Source of the DNA: CAYFJO01 sp964343305 | Lineage (GTDB): Bacteria; Planctomycetota; Planctomycetia; Pirellulales; Pirellulaceae | Direction of reading: 5' to 3' | Length of the DNA: 27,154 nucleotides | Assembly: GCA_964343305.1 (NCBI GenBank) | Contig: CAYFJO010000110.1 | Coordinates: 1-27,154 of the forward strand | In this document: positions 7,630 through 15,423 of the stretch, one piece after another | How the letters are laid out: every line of letters begins with the position of its first letter | Position numbering within the stretch: position 1 is the first letter of the stretch | Notes under the pieces: generated by a model | The model's database searches: none | Told to the model about the DNA's origin: nothing | The model's input: the letters and a program-made list of their open reading frames with translations, nothing else | Made by a program: the position numbers and the translations under genes

Positions 7630-8692
7630 ACACTTTGTCTCCTGTTGTCTGGCCGCACAGTTCGCCGAAGGTCGAAAGTTGGCCGAGTTGCTCGACGTCG
7701 CCCGTCACGTCGACACTGTGGCGGACAAAGAATTTTCCAGTGGGACATTCAGGTAACTGGGGCATCGCGCCCGTTGTCAGCGTCTCGATGACGACCGACG
7801 GCAGATTGTGTCCGATGGTCGACGGAAAGCCTACCCAGGCGGGAAAGCGCGGATTGATTTCGATCAAGTAAAACTCGTCGTTCTCTTCGTCCTTGACAAA
7901 TTCCAATTCGAGCGGCCCGCGCCAATTCAACTCTTGGATCAAATTCATCGCGATCCCGTCCAATCGTTCATCTCGGACGGTGATCCCGCCAAAGCCCTTG
8001 CCTTTGTCCGTGACGATCGTTTTGCGAATGGCGCAGAACCCGCCCACGTTGCCCTGGCCATCGCCCACGGAGATCACGTCAAACTCGCTGCCGTCGATCG
8101 ATTCTTGAAGAACAACCGGCCCGCCCCATTCGGAAATGATCTGATGAAATCGACTGATCAAGGTCGCTTCGTTGTGGACTTTGTGGGCGCCGTAGAATGG
8201 ACCTTTGACAAACAATGGATATCCAATTTCTTTGGCGGCCTGGCGCAAGCCGTTCACTTCGACGGCCGTCATCGTCTTTGGCGAATAGCAGTCGCACTGT
8301 TCGGCCAGGTTTTCCAATTCCGCCTTGCGGCACGCTTTGAACGACTCGAGTGCCGGCAACATCATCTTGATGCCGCGCTCGGCCAGCTCTTGTTCGATTT
8401 TTAGCAGTCCTTGCATCTCGGCGTCGAGCGACGGGATCAAGATGTCAATTGGTTGCTGCGCAAGAACATAATCCAGACGCGCGAGCAACGCTTCGGAGCC
8501 AGCTTTGGGATACGGCAAATGATAAATGACGTCGGCGCTGTTGTCCGCATAAATGCCGCTTTCCAGAACGTCGTAGACCAGGCCGACGATCGTCAAGTCG
8601 CAATATGCGTCGCGCAAACTTCGAATGACGCCCGAGCCCGGCTGAGGGTTTTCGCCCATGTGTAAGCCGGTGACGGCAACAGTGAGTGACAT
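7622..8692 (-). CDS. ATP-grasp ligase
   Basis: This 356-aa protein has an N-terminal alpha/beta pre-ATP-grasp domain (MSLTVAVTGLHMGENPQPGS, about 1-115). The ATP-grasp core follows: lysine-containing LFVKGPFYGAH (around 160-170), the hinge-like VVLQESIDGSEFDV (193-206), and metal ligands E264 (ELEF) and E278/N280 in LIEINPRF. Such enzymes activate a carboxylate as acyl-phosphate and join it to an amine. The architecture is closest to carboxylate-amine ligases of the CarB/PylC kind, and the substrate cannot be read from sequence. The ATG at 8692 has AGGAG six bases upstream. The end overlaps the decarboxylase start. With the PqqD-like gene upstream it may act on a carrier or leader peptide, which is inference. 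Confidence 0.9.
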   Translation of the reverse strand: MSLTVAVTGLHMGENPQPGSGVIRSLRDAYCDLTIVGLVYDVLESGIYADNSADVIYHLPYPKAGSEALLARLDYVLAQQPIDILIPSLDAEMQGLLKIEQELAERGIKMMLPALESFKACRKAELENLAEQCDCYSPKTMTAVEVNGLRQAAKEIGYPLFVKGPFYGAHKVHNEATLISRFHQIISEWGGPVVLQESIDGSEFDVISVGDGQGNVGGFCAIRKTIVTDKGKGFGGITVRDERLDGIAMNLIQELNWRGPLELEFVKDEENDEFYLIEINPRFPAWVGFPSTIGHNLPSVVIETLTTGAMPQLPECPTGKFFVRHSVDVTGDVEQLGQLSTFGELCGQTTGDKVYA

Positions 8693-8713
8693 GATTATCT
8701 CCTAAGTCCTTGA

Positions 8714-8738
8714 TCGTGGTGGCATCCTGCAGCCACGA
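8714..8738 (-). promoter_or_regulatory. Intra-operon hairpin carrying a dispersed repeat motif
   Basis: TCGTGG (8714-8719) pairs with CCACGA (8733-8738), with a further inner three-base stem around a TCC loop. It lies 22 nt upstream of the ATP-grasp start in the largest gap of the operon. It contains GGCTGCAGGATGCCACC on the minus strand, which recurs with one mismatch at 16379-16395. It could be a REP-like insertion, an mRNA processing site or a weak attenuator. Confidence 0.5.
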
Positions 8739-8754
8739 CTTTCGCCATGCGCGC

Positions 8755-8774
8755 GGCGGCCCGCTACCGCCGCC
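8755..8774 (-). terminator. GC-rich hairpin just after the PqqD-like gene
   Basis: GGCGGC (8755-8760) and GCCGCC (8769-8774) form a six-base GC stem around an 8-nt loop, starting 4 nt after the stop codon of the PqqD-like gene. No T-run follows on the minus strand, so it is not a classical Rho-independent terminator. It could protect the 3' end of an upstream transcript or reduce read-through into the ligase gene. Confidence 0.4.
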
Positions 8775-8778
8775 AAAT

Positions 8779-9066
8779 TCAAACTAACGAATAGCCCTTC
8801 AGCGATCGAACAAACGCTTCGACGTCTTGTGCCGCCGTGTGTTCATCCACGTCGTAGTCGCCTTGTACGCGGTCGACGATCTGTGTTTCGTCCAAGCCGT
8901 CCTTGAGCCAACGAATGATGTCCATGCCCGTCATGCTGATCGTATAGGTCAACCCCGTCTGGGGATCGAAGGCAAACCCGCTGTCGTTGATCGTTAGATC
9001 TCTCAGTCGATTGAGATCGTTCGTAGGCAAATCGGTTATTCCGTTTGTGGGGGCCGATTGAGACAT
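8779..9066 (-). CDS. PqqD-like small protein (RiPP-recognition-element type)
   Basis: This 95-aa protein has about 25 polar N-terminal residues, then a PqqD-like winged-helix fold pattern: DLTINDSGFAFDPQTGLTYTIS (two strands) followed by TGMDIIRWLKDGLDETQIVDRV and DEHTAAQDVEAFVRSLKGYSLV (helices). PqqD and related recognition elements bind leader peptides and deliver them to modifying enzymes; others bind carrier-type proteins. The ATG at 9066 is one base after the stop of the TPR gene, with AAGGA nine bases upstream, so translation is coupled. No cysteine is present. The neighbours (ATP-grasp, PLP decarboxylase) suggest it presents a substrate to them. I see no obvious precursor peptide next to it. 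The fold call is by pattern and moderately sure. Confidence 0.78.
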   Translation of the reverse strand: MSQSAPTNGITDLPTNDLNRLRDLTINDSGFAFDPQTGLTYTISMTGMDIIRWLKDGLDETQIVDRVQGDYDVDEHTAAQDVEAFVRSLKGYSLV

Positions 9067-9067
9067 A

Positions 9068-10048
9068 TCAGTTTTCCTTCGTCAAATGTTCACTTTGCGT
9101 TCGCGTTTTAGTTCGTCCCGATGAATTGCGCGTCTTTGCACTCGCCGCGAATCCTGTATTGGCTTCGGCATGGTCGGGCAGCACGGCCAGCACGGCACCA
9201 AAAATGCCATTCGCCGTTTCCGCTCGTCCAATCTTCAAATAGCACCAGGCCAAGTTGGACGCCATCTCCAGATTATCTGGATAGGACGACGCCAGTTTGT
9301 AGTAATAAACTCCTGAGTTTCGGTAGTCCTTGCGGATGTAATAAAGTTGTGCGAGCGCGAGATTTGCTGTGTAGTTCAAGGGCGAAAGGTCCACCACTCG
9401 CTTGGCCGCTGCGATGGCTTCGTCCAATTGGTTGGCCGCACGGTGGCAGTTGACCAGACCCAACAGCGGCGTGACCGCAACGGGCGACAACTTCGCAGCC
9501 GCTTCGTAGGCCTTGATCGCGCGCTCGTAGTCTTTCTTCAAATAGTGCAACCAGCCAAGGCGCGTTTGGGCAAACGTGTTATTGCGGTCGCCTGTGATGC
9601 GCAACACCTGGTTCACCGCCTCGATCGCCTCGTCATACTCGTACTTGGTTTCGGCCGCAAAGGACTTGATCCAAAGCAACTGTATTTCCGTTCGCGGTGG
9701 TCCCTTCAAGAGCAAGTCGATCGTGTATTGAACGGCCGCTGCTCCTTCACGGTTTCCCGCGCTGGTCTCGGTTCGCTTGACGCGGTCCAGCGCCGATACG
9801 TAGGTATCAAACGCGCTCTTCGCCGACTCGTCGTATTCCGCTTTTGCCGCGGCGAGCTTGTCTTGATACTCTTTCAAGGCCGCCGCGTACTGCCGCTGAT
9901 ATTTCGCACTGGCCGCACCCAGATCGCGGTCATATTTCGACTTGGCAGCGGTCGCGGCCGCCGGATAGGCCTGTTGAGCCACGGCTGGTGCGGAAATGCA
10001 AATCAAGGCAACCAGACAATTCGCGCTCACTCTATTAAATAACAACAT
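9068..10048 (-). CDS. Secreted coiled-coil/TPR protein
   Basis: This 326-aa protein starts at the ATG at 10048, which has AGGAG seven bases upstream and gives a clean signal peptide (MLLFNRVSANCLVALICIS, then APAVAQQ); two upstream ATGs in frame have no such site. After cleavage comes an Ala/Lys/Tyr-rich helical stretch (about 30-110: KSKYDRDLGAASAKYQRQYA, LKEYQDKLAAAKAEYDES), probably coiled coil. TPR repeats follow at about 130-300 (AQTRLGWLHYLKKDYERAIKAYEAAAK; ANLALAQLYYIRKDYRN; ASNLAWCYLKIGRAETANGIF). TPRs bind other proteins. It is the first gene of the operon and is coupled to the PqqD-like gene, suggesting a periplasmic scaffold for the same process. No enzyme activity is expected. Confidence 0.85.
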   Translation of the reverse strand: MLLFNRVSANCLVALICISAPAVAQQAYPAAATAAKSKYDRDLGAASAKYQRQYAAALKEYQDKLAAAKAEYDESAKSAFDTYVSALDRVKRTETSAGNREGAAAVQYTIDLLLKGPPRTEIQLLWIKSFAAETKYEYDEAIEAVNQVLRITGDRNNTFAQTRLGWLHYLKKDYERAIKAYEAAAKLSPVAVTPLLGLVNCHRAANQLDEAIAAAKRVVDLSPLNYTANLALAQLYYIRKDYRNSGVYYYKLASSYPDNLEMASNLAWCYLKIGRAETANGIFGAVLAVLPDHAEANTGFAASAKTRNSSGRTKTRTQSEHLTKEN

Positions 10049-10289
10049 CAAATAGCTCCTGGAGTTCACCATGACATGCAATCGCCCGTTAAGTGCCTTG
10101 TGTGCAGGGGCTTAAGCGTCCGTGCCGATTCTTTGGAGCCAAAGCAATGGCACGTCATGGTTGTAAACCGACTGGCATAACGGTTGTCTACCGAACAAGT
10201 GTGGTTTGCTGTCAACGAAAACCTTGGGCGGATGGTGCGATCGTCAATATGCTTGTCTGCGTCGTTTGCCGCGGCTATAAACCACCCAC

Positions 10290-11381
10290 ATGCCTGCCAA
10301 GGAACCCAACCCTTCGTCGACCGAAACTGGCTATCGCAAAGTTGGTTACGAGATCTCCAGCGAGTTTCTGCGTGCCTGCCAACACGTCGGATCCACGCTG
10401 TTGGTTTCGACGTATCAGGCGGGCAAAGTCGCGGTAGTCGGTTGTGGGGCGGATGGGCTTCATCTGACGCTGCACAATTTTGAACAGGCCATGGGAATCG
10501 CTGTCCGACCGGACAAGATCGCGGTGGGAGCCCGTGGTCAAATCTGGTTCTTGCAAAACGCCGCGGACCTCGCTCCGCAGATCGAGCCGTACGGCCATTT
10601 TGACGGATGTTATTTGACGCGGTCAGCATTTGTCACCGGTAATATTCATGGTCACGAAATGGTGTGGTCGGGCGAACAATTGTGGATCGTGAATACCTTG
10701 TTTTCCTGCCTGTCGACGATGCACGACGACTTCAGTTTCGTGCCGCGCTGGCAACCGCCATTCATCACGGCGCTGGCCGCCGAGGATCGTTGCCATTTGA
10801 ACGGTCTGGCGATGCACGACGGCAAGCCCAAATATGTGACCGTGATGGCCGAATCGGACGAAGCCGGCGGCTGGCGTCCAAACAAGGCGACGACCGGTTG
10901 CATTTTGGACGTGCAAAGCGGCGAGGTTGTGGCGCGCGGTTTCGCGATGCCGCATTCGCCACGGTTACATGCCGGGAAGCTCTGGGTATTGGACTCGGGG
11001 CGCGGAACCATTTGCACCGTTGATCCCGCGACCGGCAAAACCGACATCGTCACCAACGTGCCTGGGTACACGCGCGGGCTGGCCTTTGCTGGGCAATTTG
11101 CTTTCGTTGGGATGTCAAAGATCCGCGAGACATCCGTGTTCGGTGGCATTCCGATCGCCGAAAAGTTGAACGAGTTGCGATGCGGCGTCGCGGTTGTTGA
11201 TCTCAATAGCGGACAAGCGGTCGCGTTCATTCAGTTCACCAGTGGCGTTGACGAGGTCTTTGATGTGCAAATTGTTCCGGATGTCCGCGTGCTCTCAATG
11301 CTGGGGCCGTTTCCTGATCTGGATGACACGAAACCGATTTGGTTGGTGCCGCGGGAAGACCAGGTGAGTCAGCTCACCTAG
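10290..11381 (+). CDS. TIGR03032-type conserved protein (predicted beta-propeller)
   Basis: This 363-aa protein has no signal peptide. Motifs match the family as I remember it: STYQAGKVAVVG near the N-terminus, FEQAMGIAV, HGHEMVWSGEQLWIVNTLFSCLS, RCHLNGLAMHDGKPKYVT, MPHSPRLHAGKLWVLDSGRG, TRGLAFAGQFAFVGMSKIRE and FDVQIVPDVRV. The repeating blade-like segments suggest a propeller fold. Function is unknown; in other genomes such proteins occur near TPR and surface-glycan genes. The ATG at 10290 has no strong ribosome-binding site. The gene is divergent from the TPR-PqqD operon across 241 nt and may share its control region. It ends 4 nt before the stop of the convergent giant repeat protein, so the two transcripts probably overlap. 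Confidence 0.85.
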   Translation: MPAKEPNPSSTETGYRKVGYEISSEFLRACQHVGSTLLVSTYQAGKVAVVGCGADGLHLTLHNFEQAMGIAVRPDKIAVGARGQIWFLQNAADLAPQIEPYGHFDGCYLTRSAFVTGNIHGHEMVWSGEQLWIVNTLFSCLSTMHDDFSFVPRWQPPFITALAAEDRCHLNGLAMHDGKPKYVTVMAESDEAGGWRPNKATTGCILDVQSGEVVARGFAMPHSPRLHAGKLWVLDSGRGTICTVDPATGKTDIVTNVPGYTRGLAFAGQFAFVGMSKIRETSVFGGIPIAEKLNELRCGVAVVDLNSGQAVAFIQFTSGVDEVFDVQIVPDVRVLSMLGPFPDLDDTKPIWLVPREDQVSQLT

Positions 11382-11385
11382 AGTG

Positions 11386-14300
11386 TTACGGCTGTCCGCG
11401 CGGCAAGCGACGAACACCCGTCTCGAGCCAGCCGTTCATCAAATCGTTTGACTCTCCTGTCGAGTAGTTGTCTGGCAATCCCAGTACATGGCCTAGTTCG
11501 TGCATCACGACCGTCAGCAAGTCTATATTCCCCGCGGCGGCGCTGTCGCCAGCCGCGATCAAGCCGGGCACGCCGTCGGATGAGAATTCTTCGTTGTCCA
11601 GCGGCGTCGGGTCAACAAACCAGCCGTATCCTGCTGCACTCGCATCGATGTAAATCGTCGTGCCGAAGGCCAGTCCCAGTCGCGCATCGTCGAGATCCAC
11701 GATGTGAACTTCGACTTGCTCCAGCATTGATAGTTGCGTCTGAGTCAGCCCTGCGTGGGCCCAAATATCGACGGCAGCACTGACGACGCCCAACAACTCG
11801 CCGCTGTCGATTGGCACTTCGCCCGGCGACGATTCGACCTGGCCACCCGCCGCCAACAACGCGTTGCCCCAGCGTCCCACGATGGGTGTGTCGGTCGCAC
11901 CGCCAAACAGCGACTTGGTATCGTCACCCGTGTCCCATTGCCGGTTGCCATTGCGGTCGAAATAAAACGTCGGATACAGCGTCGCGGTTGTCGAACGATA
12001 GACGCCGATGTCGTCATCACCATCGCCATCCCAATCGCCGATGATTGGTGTATCGTTGGCGTTGCCAAACAGACTAGCGCTGTCCGTCGTGGTGCCGTCC
12101 CATTGCGAGTTGCCGTTTTCATCACGGTAAAAGAAACCTGTGGCTGGCCGATAAACGCCGATGTCGTCAGTGTTGTCGCCATTCCAATCACCGATGATCG
12201 GCAGATCGCTCGTGCCGCCAAACCCAACCACCGTGTCCGTGCCCGACTCCCAAATTCGGTTGCCGTTGGTGTCGCGGTAAAAGAGCGAGTTCGTCGGCCG
12301 GTAAACACCGATGTCATCGATGCCGTCGCCGTTCCAATCGCCGATGATCGGCAAATCGTTGGCAGCGCCAATTAAGACCGTCGCATCGACCGATGTGCCG
12401 TCCCACTGACGATTGCCATTGGCGTCGATGTAAAAAGTCGAAGTGGATTGGCGATAGACGCCGATGTCGTCATTTCCGTCGCCATTCCAATCGCCGACAA
12501 TCGGCAAATCGGTGGACGCGCCAAATCCAACCGACGTGTCCGTCGGGCTACCGTCCCAAAAGCCGTTGCCGTTGACATCGAAATAGAAAACACCGGTCGA
12601 ACTTCGAAACACGCCGATCTCGTCGGGCACGGTTGTCGTCGTATACGACCACAGTTCGCGGCCGGTCGATCCGTTGTCCGCGCTGAAGAAAAGCTCACCG
12701 CCGGCTTCCGTCAAATAGAACGGATAGCCACTCGTGGAACCGGCTCGAATGTCTTTGACCAGCACGGTCCCATTGGTCGTTCCGTCGGTGCGCCACAGTT
12801 CGTAGCCATTGTTGTCGTCAAACGCGCGGAAATAAACCTGGTTGTCAAACGGCGTCAAATTGCGAATGAACGCCCCGTCTGCCCCGCCACGGATATCTTT
12901 GACCAATGTCGTCCCACTACTCGTACCGTCGCTGCGCCACAATTCATATCCGTTGGTGCCGTCGTTGGCGCGGAACAACAGCGTGCCTGACAGATTTGTT
13001 AGATAGCTGGGCCCGGAATTATTTGAACCAGCGTTGATGTTCTTTACCAACACGGTACCCGCCGTTGTCCCATCGCTCTTCCACAGTTCATAACCGTTGG
13101 TGCCGTCGTTGGCGTTGAAGAACAATGTCCCGCCCACGTTCGTCAGATAGCGAACTCCCGATCCATTGCTGCCGGGTTGAATGTCTTTGACCAACAAAGT
13201 TCCAGAGGCCGAACCGTTGCTCTGCCAAAGTTCCTCGCCCGACGAGCCATTGTCGGCCCGGAAGAACAGCGTCCCGTTGAAGTTCACGAGATTTGTCGGC
13301 GTCGAACTACCCACTCCCGCCTGAATGTCGGCGACTATCACGGTGCCTGCATCCGTGCCGTCACTTCGCCAAAGCTCGTAGCCGCCCGCGTCCGTAAACG
13401 CGCGGAAGAACAACGTTCCGTTCACATTGACCAGCTCGCGTGGATAGGAACCGGACGCTCCCGCGCGAATGTCCTTTACCAAGACCGTGCCCGCTTCGGT
13501 GCCGTCCGATTTCCACAGCTCGTTTCCATTGGCGCCATCGTTGGCAACAAAAAACAATGTGCCGCCGACATCTGTCAAATATCCGGGTACCGAGCCATAA
13601 AGGCCCGTGCGAATGTCCTTGACGCGCACCGTGCCCAGCGACGTTCCGTTGGTCTTCCACAGTTCCGACCCGCCCGACGAATCCGTCGCCTGGAAAAACA
13701 ACTGGCCGCTCGATTCGGTGAAATAGCGCGGATAGCTGCTGTTTCCGCCGACGCGAATATCGCTCAGCAACACCGTGCCCGACTGAGATCCGTTGGATCG
13801 AAACAGCTCAAATCCGATGCCGCCTGTGTTGGCACTGAAGATCAGGTCGCCGTTAAACTCAGTCAGGTAATTTGGATAGGATCCCGATGTGTCGCGAATG
13901 TCTTTCACCAACAGTGTGCCAGCGCTGGTGCCGTCGCTCTTCCACAGTTCATAGCCGGATACACCGTTGTTGGCGCGAAAGAACAAATCTCCGCCCGCCT
14001 GGCTCAATTGAAACGGATAGGATCCCAAGCCGCCGTCAAAGATGTCTTTGACAATCACCGTGCCCGCCGTTGTCCCATCGCTCTTCCACAACTCGTAGCC
14101 GTTGTCGTTGTTAAAGGCACTGAAGAACGCCGTGCCGTTGACATTGGTGAGGCTCCGAGGATAGGAGCTGACTGTGCCGGGCTTGATATCCTTGACGATC
14201 ACCGTGCCCACCGTCGTGCCGTCGCTCTTCCACAGCTCCGTTCCGTTGGCCGCGTCAAAGGCGGTAAACAACAACGTCCCGTTCCCGTTCGTCAGATACC

Positions 14301-15285
14301 CCGGGTACGAGCTGTCGCTGCCCGCGTTGATGTCTTTGACAAGAGACGTGCCGCCGGAGGTGCCGTCGCTTTTCCACAATTCGTATCCATTGTTGCCATC
14401 GTTGGCGCGGAAGAATAGCGTGCCGCCCACATTGGTCAGGTAATGAGGAAACGAGCTGTTGCTGTCCGCCTGGATGTTCTGCACGAGGACCGTGCCGCTT
14501 GTCGTGCCGTCGCTCTTCCACAGTGCATAGCCGTTGGTACCATCATCAGCTCGAAAGAAGGCCGTGCCGTTGACATCGGTCAGATTGCGCGGATACGCGC
14601 CGGTCGAGCCCGCGCGAATGTCGCGAACTATCACGGTACCGGCGGTCGTGCCATCGCTCATCCAAAGCTCGGTGCCATTGGTGCCGTCGTTGGCAATAAA
14701 AAACAACGTGCCGCCCACGTTCGTCAAGTTCTGCGGATAGGAACCTGTCGAGCCGGTGCGAATATCCTTCACCAGTACGGTCCCGCTCGCCGTGCCGTCG
14801 CTCTTCCACAATTCGCTGCCGTTGGTGCCGTCGTTGGCAATAAAAAAAACAGTGTTGCCAACGGTCGTCAAGTTTTGCGGCACACTGCCATAAATCCCCG
14901 TGCGAATGTCTTTGACAATCACCGTGCCAGCGGTCGTGCCGTCGCTCTTCCACAATTCGTAACCGTTGGTTGCGTCACGAGCACGAAAAAGCAAGGTGCC
15001 ATTGGCATTCGTCAAATAGCGCGGATTACCCGAGTAGACACCAGAAAAAATGTCTTTTACCAGGACGGTTCCACCGCTCGTCCCGTCCGTCTTCCACAAC
15101 TCTTCGCCATTGGTGCGATCGGACGCCACAAAGAACGTGTCGCTGCCAACTTCTAGGACGCTGTGCGGATTGGAATTACCGAACAGCGCAAGATCAGCCA
15201 CCATGTCGACCGCCAAAGCAATTCGACACTCCAGGTGTTCAACGTTCAGTTGACGGCGAACCGTCAAGACTTTTTGATTGCGCAT
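11386..15285 (-). CDS. Giant surface protein: ELWxxDGT repeats, DIGVYR repeats and a C-terminal matrixin-like zinc site
   Basis: The product is 1299 aa. The N-terminus (RRQLNVEHLECRIALAVDMV) resembles the 'R..LE.LE.R.LL' leader of planctomycete surface proteins and likely directs export. Residues about 42-880 hold 17 ELWxxDGT repeats of about 49 aa plus a terminal half repeat. Residues about 888-1140 hold five FG-GAP/VCBS-like repeats with Asp-rich, probably calcium-binding loops (DWNGDGNDDIGVYR, NGNRQWDG). The last 160 residues contain VVMHELGHVLGLPDN (around 1254-1268) and a Met-turn-like DLMNGWLETGVRRLP, as in metzincin-like C-terminal domains of planctomycete proteins. The third zinc ligand would be Asp rather than His. 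A role in adhesion or as a surface enzyme is inferred. No ribosome-binding site is evident at the ATG. Copies in the repeat region are divergent enough to argue for long residence. Confidence 0.92.
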   Translation of the reverse strand: MRNQKVLTVRRQLNVEHLECRIALAVDMVADLALFGNSNPHSVLEVGSDTFFVASDRTNGEELWKTDGTSGGTVLVKDIFSGVYSGNPRYLTNANGTLLFRARDATNGYELWKSDGTTAGTVIVKDIRTGIYGSVPQNLTTVGNTVFFIANDGTNGSELWKSDGTASGTVLVKDIRTGSTGSYPQNLTNVGGTLFFIANDGTNGTELWMSDGTTAGTVIVRDIRAGSTGAYPRNLTDVNGTAFFRADDGTNGYALWKSDGTTSGTVLVQNIQADSNSSFPHYLTNVGGTLFFRANDGNNGYELWKSDGTSGGTSLVKDINAGSDSSYPGYLTNGNGTLLFTAFDAANGTELWKSDGTTVGTVIVKDIKPGTVSSYPRSLTNVNGTAFFSAFNNDNGYELWKSDGTTAGTVIVKDIFDGGLGSYPFQLSQAGGDLFFRANNGVSGYELWKSDGTSAGTLLVKDIRDTSGSYPNYLTEFNGDLIFSANTGGIGFELFRSNGSQSGTVLLSDIRVGGNSSYPRYFTESSGQLFFQATDSSGGSELWKTNGTSLGTVRVKDIRTGLYGSVPGYLTDVGGTLFFVANDGANGNELWKSDGTEAGTVLVKDIRAGASGSYPRELVNVNGTLFFRAFTDAGGYELWRSDGTDAGTVIVADIQAGVGSSTPTNLVNFNGTLFFRADNGSSGEELWQSNGSASGTLLVKDIQPGSNGSGVRYLTNVGGTLFFNANDGTNGYELWKSDGTTAGTVLVKNINAGSNNSGPSYLTNLSGTLLFRANDGTNGYELWRSDGTSSGTTLVKDIRGGADGAFIRNLTPFDNQVYFRAFDDNNGYELWRTDGTTNGTVLVKDIRAGSTSGYPFYLTEAGGELFFSADNGSTGRELWSYTTTTVPDEIGVFRSSTGVFYFDVNGNGFWDGSPTDTSVGFGASTDLPIVGDWNGDGNDDIGVYRQSTSTFYIDANGNRQWDGTSVDATVLIGAANDLPIIGDWNGDGIDDIGVYRPTNSLFYRDTNGNRIWESGTDTVVGFGGTSDLPIIGDWNGDNTDDIGVYRPATGFFYRDENGNSQWDGTTTDSASLFGNANDTPIIGDWDGDGDDDIGVYRSTTATLYPTFYFDRNGNRQWDTGDDTKSLFGGATDTPIVGRWGNALLAAGGQVESSPGEVPIDSGELLGVVSAAVDIWAHAGLTQTQLSMLEQVEVHIVDLDDARLGLAFGTTIYIDASAAGYGWFVDPTPLDNEEFSSDGVPGLIAAGDSAAAGNIDLLTVVMHELGHVLGLPDNYSTGESNDLMNGWLETGVRRLPRGQP
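11865..12624 (-). repeat. Five tandem coding repeats, DIGVYR/NGNxxWDG type (about 47-51 aa each)
   Basis: Each unit reads roughly DIGVYR...FYxDxNGNxxWDG...FGxxxDxPIIGDWNGDG. The Asp/Asn/Gly loops suggest calcium binding. The units are similar at DNA level (recurrent GCCGATGTCGTCA and CAATCGCCGATGAT blocks), so slippage or recombination between units is possible. They lie inside the giant surface-protein gene. Confidence 0.9.
12645..15162 (-). repeat. 17 tandem ELWxxDGT coding repeats (period about 147-150 nt)
   Basis: Each unit runs YLTNVxGTLFFxANDGTNG, then ELWKSDGTxxGTVLVKDI and a Ser/Gly-rich linker. I count 17 full ELWxxDGT-type motifs and one final ELW. The tenth (FELFRSNGSQSGT) and fourteenth (EELWQSNGSASGT) are the most diverged. 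The family is known from surface and secreted proteins, with unknown function. Confidence 0.93.
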
Positions 15286-15367
15286 AAGTCTTTAAATGGA
15301 CCAGGTCCAAGCAAGCAATCAGCGTTCTAGATTTTTTTCAGAAAAGCATGTCAAAGAAAAGAAAAGT

Positions 15368-15398
15368 GTGAGGACGGTTGAAATCGAACCGTCCCCAC
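15368..15398 (-). terminator. Rho-independent terminator of the EF-hand gene
   Basis: A 12-bp stem (15368-15379 with 15387-15398, one G-T wobble) surrounds a 7-nt loop. On the minus strand it is followed by a T-rich run (ACTTTTCTTTTCTTTG). It begins 25 nt after the EF-hand stop codon and separates that gene from the giant surface-protein gene, so the two are not one transcript unless read-through occurs. Confidence 0.85.
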
Positions 15399-15423
15399 TC
15401 CCAAGTCCAAGTCCTTCTTCCTC

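Noticed and set aside
9347..10042. 231-aa plus-strand reading frame
   Set aside because: It is antisense to the secreted TPR protein, which has a signal peptide, a ribosome-binding site and TPR motifs.
10187..10215. Promoter for the TPR-PqqD operon at minus-strand TTGACA (10210-10215)
   Set aside because: The -35 is perfect but no hexamer resembling TATAAT occurs 16-19 nt downstream, so it was not listed.
13177..14418. 413-aa plus-strand reading frame with internal repeats
   Set aside because: Its repeats mirror the ELWxxDGT repeats of the opposite strand; long open frames are expected antisense to such regular coding repeats.
12645..15162. Regular spacing of about 147-150 nt suggesting an array
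   Set aside because: It is coding repeat DNA in one frame, with units far longer than CRISPR repeats and no unique spacers. No CRISPR array is present.
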